In this document: positions 58,331 through 64,000 of the stretch, piece by piece | Numbering within the stretch: the stretch's first letter is position 1 | Layout: each line of letters starts with the position of its first letter | Assembly (NCBI RefSeq): GCF_028583425.1 | Contig: NC_072790.1 | Coordinates: forward strand, 211,584,897-211,648,896 | Length of the DNA stretch: 64,000 nucleotides | Reading direction: 5' to 3' | Source of the DNA: Eublepharis macularius | Taxonomy: Eukaryota; Chordata; Lepidosauria; Squamata; Eublepharidae | Translations under genes and position numbers: made by a program | Notes under the pieces: model-generated | The model's database searches: none | What the model saw: only the letters and a program-made list of their open reading frames with translations | Told to the model about the DNA's origin: nothing

Positions 58331-61300
58331 TCTGCTTTGTGTGCAGAAAATCCCCAATTCAACCTCTGGCATCTCCAGGTAAAGATCAGGCGGTGCGAAA
58401 GATCTTTGCCTTCTTGAGACCCTGGAGAGCTGCTGACTGTCATAGTAGACAAATGAGTTTGACAGGTCAATGATATAACTTAGTGTAAGGCAGCTTCATG
58501 TGGAACCTCAATGTGCTGTGGCTGCCTGGCTGTAAATGACAGAAACTTCATACCAAAGGGGAATTGGCTTCATGGTTTGTGTGCAACTATACTGGAAGCA
58601 TCCAGCTGCCCAGTGGATGGCAATTGAGTGCTGGACTTGTGGTTTGATCTAGCAGTGGCATCATAGGCAGCAGAGGCATTAAGCCTTATTTGCAACTAGT
58701 GACTTTTGGTTTCCTGATGCAGCCCACCACCTGCAGCTACCAAAGGGAGTTGAAGAACCTCTTGATTTTCAGTGCAGCGGTTGCACTTTTCAGAGATCTT
58801 CTATGTGTATATAGCTTTGTAGAAACACAGCTGTGGACTATGAGCAGCCTAGTTTTTTAAAAAATGCAAGATTTAATTTTGCCAGTCTGTTTGTAAAGCA
58901 AAAAAAAAAAAAGTATTAATCCCATGATCAGAATGTGTCTTGAGTTGCATTTTGCAAGGAGTTGGGGGAGGGGTAAACATCCTATGGCAGGAATGGAGAT
59001 AGTTTAAGCATTTGTGATAGGTGGCAGTGACTGGACTCTTATTTTCCATAGTAAATGGATTGTATAGGATGTGTAACAATTATTGGTAAAGTGAGCAAAT
59101 GATATATAAGTACAAGAGTGGAAACAGATATTTTTTGGAGAATGGGCTTCTTTTTTGTATTTTGAAACAATGAATTGGGCATACCTGTGTGGTTTTTAAA
59201 TTTGTAATGAAAAGAGGAGGGAATGAAATTTTTAAAACTTTTGAGTCTTCCATACCCATTCCAAAGAATCACCATGTAAGAAGGCACACATTTAAAAGGC
59301 TATTACAAACTTTAAAAGCTTGTCATTCCTGAAGTGACAAACTTTAAAAGCTATATTTGGGTTACTATGTTTTCTGCACATCTTACAATCTCGGATTTTG
59401 GTGGCTTCACCAAAAAAAAAAGTCGTGACTTTTTTCCTTTATAAACTGTTGTGCCTTCCACATCTTGGTTGATGGGCAGGAATTCTACAGAAAAAACATT
59501 TATAATCCACTTTTCTCCAAAAAAGGGGACTGAAAGCATCTCTCAATAATTAAAGCATTCAGCTGCAAAAACCATAAATCCAGTAAAATAAAATAAAGAC
59601 AGATTAAAACAAGATATTGTCTCTTCTACTAGTTGCCTTTAGAAGTTTTCCTAAGCAATTTGGCTTGTTTTAGGTGTCTCTTTAACATAGGAAGGCTGTT
59701 ACATAATGTGGAGACCACCCTGAAAAGGCCTGAAATTGGACACTGGCAGTTCTCAAAGGCCTGCATGAGGCCATAGAGAGCACACATTATTGTGAAGATC
59801 AGAATTGTCACATGTGCATTCGCTAAGAAACACTCTTTCAGTTATGTAAATAATGAGGGCATGCCAGGAAGAGCAGCACAATTTTAACTTCTGCATATTC
59901 TGCAGCTGCTGAAGGCACCTGAGGCTTTCCAGGTAAGAGATGTATCAACCCTAGTTTATGCCATGTTAGGGAGAGAAATGGATGAAAGGGAAAGAAATGT
60001 ATAGAACTGGAGGAAACAATAGCAGATGGGTGTTGAATGTGTAGGAATTCTAGATGTGGGAGCTTATATGTAGCCCTGTCTCTGCACACACCAAATTGCT
60101 GATCCTCATAATCAGTGGTTATAAACATAACTAGTCTGTCATCAAGAATCAGAAATAAAATTTACAAGAGTAGCTAAGCAAGAGGTAGAACAGGTTTTAC
60201 TTGGGTTATCAAGAAGTACAGGTTGGTTTAGCATGTAAGTTGTCTGAAAGTGTTCAGTCAACTTTCTCTGGAAATTATGAAATAAAGCAGAAAGAATGCT
60301 TCTATAATTCTGATACTTATGGGAGGTTATTATTAATATATAAATCTTGAGAGCAACTAGAGGCCTTGATCCAAAAAAGTTAGTGCTATAGGCAGTATCA
60401 GGCAGTGGGCTTTTAAAGGGTCATTCATTGCCAACCAGCTGACCAGCAGGTATTGCCTTAAACCACATGTGTTGCTGACTTAAGTAGTGGAAGCTGAGTT
60501 TGGCTCCTCAGATCCCTTCTGAGTGAGGGAGCCCTGGGGTGCCTCAGTTCCCCCAACATGTAGATTAGGTCAACAGGCAGTACTTGTAACTATAATAATG
60601 AGCCATGATGTGCATATGTAAATTATGTGTATAAAATTAATGCCCTTTTGCAGTTAGTATACATTCCGCTTAATGTAGGAACTATCTTTTTGATACAGAA
60701 AATGTGGGATTGGATTTTACTGCAGAATAGTAGAAAACAGCAGTTGGCTACCTTGGCCAGCTGCAATGGCTGCTGCTGTAGGATGTATTTCATGGGCCTT
60801 GTGATCCAGGTCTTATTTCTTTTAATGAGTACTGGGAAGTTTTTTGCTCAATCAATCTGTCAGATAAGTCTGAAATCTTTTCAGTCTGGTTGATGCAGGT
60901 GATCAGGCACATTGTAAAGGACTTGTAAGTTACCTGGTGGCTGCTGGTTTTGCTTGGTTAGTAGAAGAATAACCTGTTGTGCCAAATTACATCATGACCT
61001 AGAACACCTGGGGGGTTGGTTGGAGAGCACATGATGCAGCCATCTGGCTGGAGTCTGGTTAATGCATGCATGAAGTTGCCTTATACTGAGTCTACCCAGG
61101 GAAGTAGGTACAACAGACTTCCTGGGTTTGTCACCTTGGTGGAAGAGAGGTGGGATATAAATATAATAATAAAGAATGGTGCAGCCAGGCCAGGTGCCAC
61201 TGGGTAAAAAAAGCCATCTAAGCTACCTACCTACAAAGTTTTATGCGTTATCTAAGTCAGAATGCTGGACCCTTGAAAGTTGTTCTCTTCCTTCATTAAA

Positions 61301-64000
61301 AAATTACAAGATGCAGGTTTTTCTGGTTGTGGGCATAAAGAATAATCTTTAACTCCCATTTTCCAATGCCTTATTGCTTCCAGCAATGAGGAGCCACTTG
61401 GGTAAGCCAGCTGCACTGAGTAGCCTCAATATGGTGATATTTTTCTTGGATGTAACCAAGCTGCACATCTATTTTATCTTTTCTAGTACTATCGTTCCAC
61501 TTTTAAAAGACATTTGTTGACATCCAACACATCCCTCTCATCTGTTTGGCTTTTTTGTTTTTTAGCCTACTGCTGGGGTTCTGTACAGAGAAGATCATTA
61601 CGTCATTATGACAACTGCAGATAAAGAAAAATACAAGTGTGTTCTTCCAGCAGTAGCCAGTGGAGATGAGGCAAGTACAGGCTTTTTTAAAAGCTAGAGT
61701 TTCTGCATCTGCTATTTTATATGTTTATTATTTCTACAAAATACTTCCTCGCATTTCTGCATCTCCCTATATCCTTCAAAAAGCCTCTTCTGAGAACCAC
61801 CATTAAGTAAAAGTAGGAGATGCGGCTCAGGGTGTTGTGGTGGAAGGAAGGAATCAGCAGGACACCATCATCTCTACTCTTGTGCAACGTTCTGATCCCT
61901 TCTTACAGTGCTGAATCCCACGCTATCTGTAACTCTCTCCCAACCTTTAGGGACAGCTTTTCAGGAGACTGCACAAAGAAGGGGGAAATGGCAAAGATCC
62001 TTTCTGCAAGTCCTGCTCAATTCATAGAACTTTAGATCCCATTGTTGGTTCCTTGGATTCTTGCCAATTTCACTCAGCCCCACCACCCCATAACCATCAA
62101 CAATGTTAGGGGCATATTTCACCATGTGGACAGTGAGAACAAGAACTAGCTGAACAATTAAAAAAAAAATCAGAGAATCTATAGTGTGTTCCAGTTCTTA
62201 ATATGTTTTCCAGTAACAAGCTTTTCTGTGTTGATGTTCAGTGATGTGATACACTGAACTATAGTACCTCTTTCATAATGTTTCGTAAATGCTTTGTATC
62301 ACTTTATGTCTATGCTGACATCCATTCTTAATTATTCTTGTCCTAGGAGGAAGAAAAAGATTACAAAGGGCCAAGTGCTGCAGAATTGTTGGAACCTCTT
62401 TTTAAACAAAGTAGCTGTTCTTACCGAGTACGTCCAACTTTGGTTTGAGATAAAGGCGCCAAGCTCCTTGTGCCTATGTTAGTAACCCAGAACAAAAAGT
62501 TTTTTGCAAACCTTTTCTGTTTTTGGTTTTTCACCTTGCCCACAGTTTCTCAGATTCAGGTCCCCTATACATCAGCAGACATTATTAAATTGTGTTAAAA
62601 TGTAATAATTATTCCCAAATAACTTGTAACACTAAATGATAATGTATCTGATTAGTTACAGGGAGGAAATGAGGCTTGGTGTGTTTCTGTTGTTGAAAGG
62701 GAACAGTTGCATCATGCACTATATAGATTGGCCACCGAGAATGTGGAAGGGTTGTGTGCGTTTTAAGCAGTCACAATGCCCTGGTTCTTTTTTCCTCCTT
62801 CCTCATCTCAGGAAGCTACAGATTTTCCTGAGTGGACCTCAGAGATAACAGAGACGTTTGCTTGTGAACTCCAGCATCATTGTTGCCATCACATTCTTTT
62901 TCTCTCACTTTTGGGTGGCCTAGTGTAGAATTTATGGTGCTCATTCCAGCAGATTTTTTCCTCTGACAGATCTGTTACCATGGTGCAGGGGGCATTTCCT
63001 CTGATGCACTGACATCTTGTGCCAGAGGAGATCTCTTTGCACTATGTGAAGGAGCTGCCATTGGAGGAACAGATCTGCAGGATCAAGCCCATAGAATTTT
63101 TTCATGTTCTGAGCATTTGGGGGAGTAGGCAGGCTATACATCTAAGTAACTTCTCAGATTTTACACGTGTTGCGATATTCATTATCATTGTGCACAGTTA
63201 AAGAGGCTGGGTATTCAGCAGCATCATAGTGTCACGGATTTACGTTCCACACATTTTGTTCCCTGCATATAAACAGAAGGCCATCTCTGACAATGCAAAG
63301 GGTCAGAGTATTAGGATGCAGAGTTATACAGATGGTGCTGTCCTAATATGTATGTATGGCATGGGGCAGCAGGTTGCAGCTCTCAACATGCCCCAGAAAT
63401 TGTAGTGGGGGTGGTAAGGACATTGGTCTGCAAACTGAAGTTGTGTTTAATTGAAATGCATTTGATTTAAATAAAGGCTTAATTCATTACAATAGAATAT
63501 TGGCAATCACTTGAATGTATATTGAGATACTAAATTTATATGTTAAGAATTTTAATGTTTTAATGCTACCTGAGTTCTAATAGTCTTCCATGGCTGTGCC
63601 TGGACTGATGCTTTGCTGTTTAAAAATAAATCTTTCTTACAGTGTTGACCTGTCTATGTGTAAGTATGTCTGTGTGTAGACATATAGATATCAATTTATT
63701 TCAATTCATTTTTAGATTGAATCCTATTGGACATATGAAATCTGTCATGGTAAACATATTCGTCAGTATCATGAAGAGAAGGAAACTGGGAAGGTACGTC
63801 TTATTAACACATTCAGTCTAAAGACCTGTAATTTCATTACTGAACTTTTTACAAGTTTTGTTTCTAGCAAAATATTGACAAAATAAAGAGTAAAGTGAAA
63901 AAATTAAAAATATGTTTTGTTTTGTTTGTAGAAAACAAATATTCAAGAATACTATCTTGGAAACATGCTGCGGAAGAGCCCAGTGCTTGATCCAGGTTTG
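58033..64000 (+). CDS. ERLEC1: ERLEC1, endoplasmic reticulum lectin 1 (5' part, exons 1-5, runs off the window)
   Basis: ERLEC1 (XTP3-B) is an ER-lumen lectin with MRH domains. It binds trimmed N-glycans and works with the SEL1L-HRD1 complex in ER-associated degradation. The first 166 codons are visible in five phase-0 exons and match remembered human ERLEC1. The ATG at 58033 starts a hydrophobic signal peptide (a [10 protein letters not shown] core at about residues 13-22 after KRRQLQKE). The mature start follows: [57 protein letters not shown], then [20 protein letters not shown], which is MRH-like with conserved Cys residues. Exon 2 appears to end at a GC donor. The last visible residues after GNMLRK no longer match my memory of human, so the end of exon 5 is uncertain. 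Confidence 0.95.
58198..61565 (+). other. ERLEC1: ERLEC1 intron 1
   Basis: 3.4 kb, GT-AG. SINE-B at 58335-58502 and a LINE-like tail at 61075-61175; the remainder shows nothing recognised. Confidence 0.85.
61566..61670 (+). CDS. ERLEC1: ERLEC1 exon 2
   Basis: 35 codons, from [15 protein letters not shown] to VASGDE. The acceptor is TTTTTTAG at 61565. The exon ends GATGAG at 61670 and is followed by GCAAGT, not GT, so the intron looks like the GC-AG class. Confidence 0.92.
61671..62346 (+). other. ERLEC1: ERLEC1 intron 2 (GC-AG)
   Basis: 676 bp. Begins GCAAGT and ends CCTAG. No repeat recognised. Confidence 0.85.
62347..62427 (+). CDS. ERLEC1: ERLEC1 exon 3
   Basis: 27 codons, [20 protein letters not shown] to SCSYR. 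The acceptor is TTGTCCTAG at 62346 and the donor CGA|GTACGT at 62428. Confidence 0.94.
62428..63715 (+). other. ERLEC1: ERLEC1 intron 3
   Basis: 1.3 kb GT-AG intron; nothing recognised inside. The next intron, 63794-63931, is only 138 bp. Confidence 0.85.
63716..63793 (+). CDS. ERLEC1: ERLEC1 exon 4
   Basis: 26 codons, [20 protein letters not shown] to ETGK, the start of the first MRH domain. The acceptor is CATTTTTAG at 63715 and the donor AAG|GTACGT at 63794. Confidence 0.95.
63932..64000 (+). CDS. ERLEC1: ERLEC1 exon 5 (partial, cut by window edge)
   Basis: The acceptor is TTTGTTTGTAG at 63931. Then [15 protein letters not shown] matches the human protein. The remaining residues (SPVLDPGL) do not match my memory of human. 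They may be divergent exon, or the exon may end near 63994 where CCAG is followed by GTTTG. Confidence 0.85.

Overview
The window is nuclear DNA from a vertebrate, most likely a squamate reptile (lizard or gecko type). Genes are split into short exons with GT-AG introns and wide AT-rich introns. CpG-rich islands sit at gene starts. The interspersed repeats are of sauropsid/squamate type: tRNA-derived SINEs, a 5'-truncated L1, LINE 3' tails, hAT-like and palindromic MITEs, and microsatellites. Species cannot be fixed from sequence alone.

Three protein genes are present, in the same relative arrangement as human chromosome 2p16. ASB3 lies on the minus strand, with nine coding exons between 34073 and 12439 and a probable untranslated first exon ending at 36545. 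It encodes a 535-residue ankyrin-repeat/SOCS-box protein. CHAC2 lies on the plus strand with three coding exons (36748-36882, 45336-45371, 51810-52199) and encodes a 186-residue glutathione-specific gamma-glutamylcyclotransferase. ERLEC1 lies on the plus strand. Its first five coding exons are seen from 58033 and the gene runs off the right edge.

Layout: 1-12 kb is intergenic DNA downstream of ASB3. It contains repeats, an L1 fragment and a decayed partial copy of ASB3 interior sequence, including one degenerate ASB3 exon. 12-36.5 kb is ASB3. 36.3-37.3 kb is a CpG-rich head-to-head promoter shared by ASB3 and CHAC2, with two ZNF143/SBS-like motifs and an E-box. 36.7-52.2 kb is CHAC2 with two long repeat-filled introns. 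52.2-57.4 kb is intergenic. 57.5-58.3 kb is the ERLEC1 promoter/CpG region with ETS-like sites. 58-64 kb is the ERLEC1 5' half.

The three products do not form one pathway. ASB3 is a Cullin5 E3-ligase substrate adaptor, CHAC2 degrades cytosolic glutathione, and ERLEC1 is an ER lectin in glycoprotein quality control. I found no evidence of a new multi-gene system. The most noteworthy observations are the partial ASB3 tandem duplication with a broken exon, an apparent GC-AG intron in ERLEC1, the symmetrical ASB3/CHAC2 promoter, and several mobile elements with readable target-site duplications.
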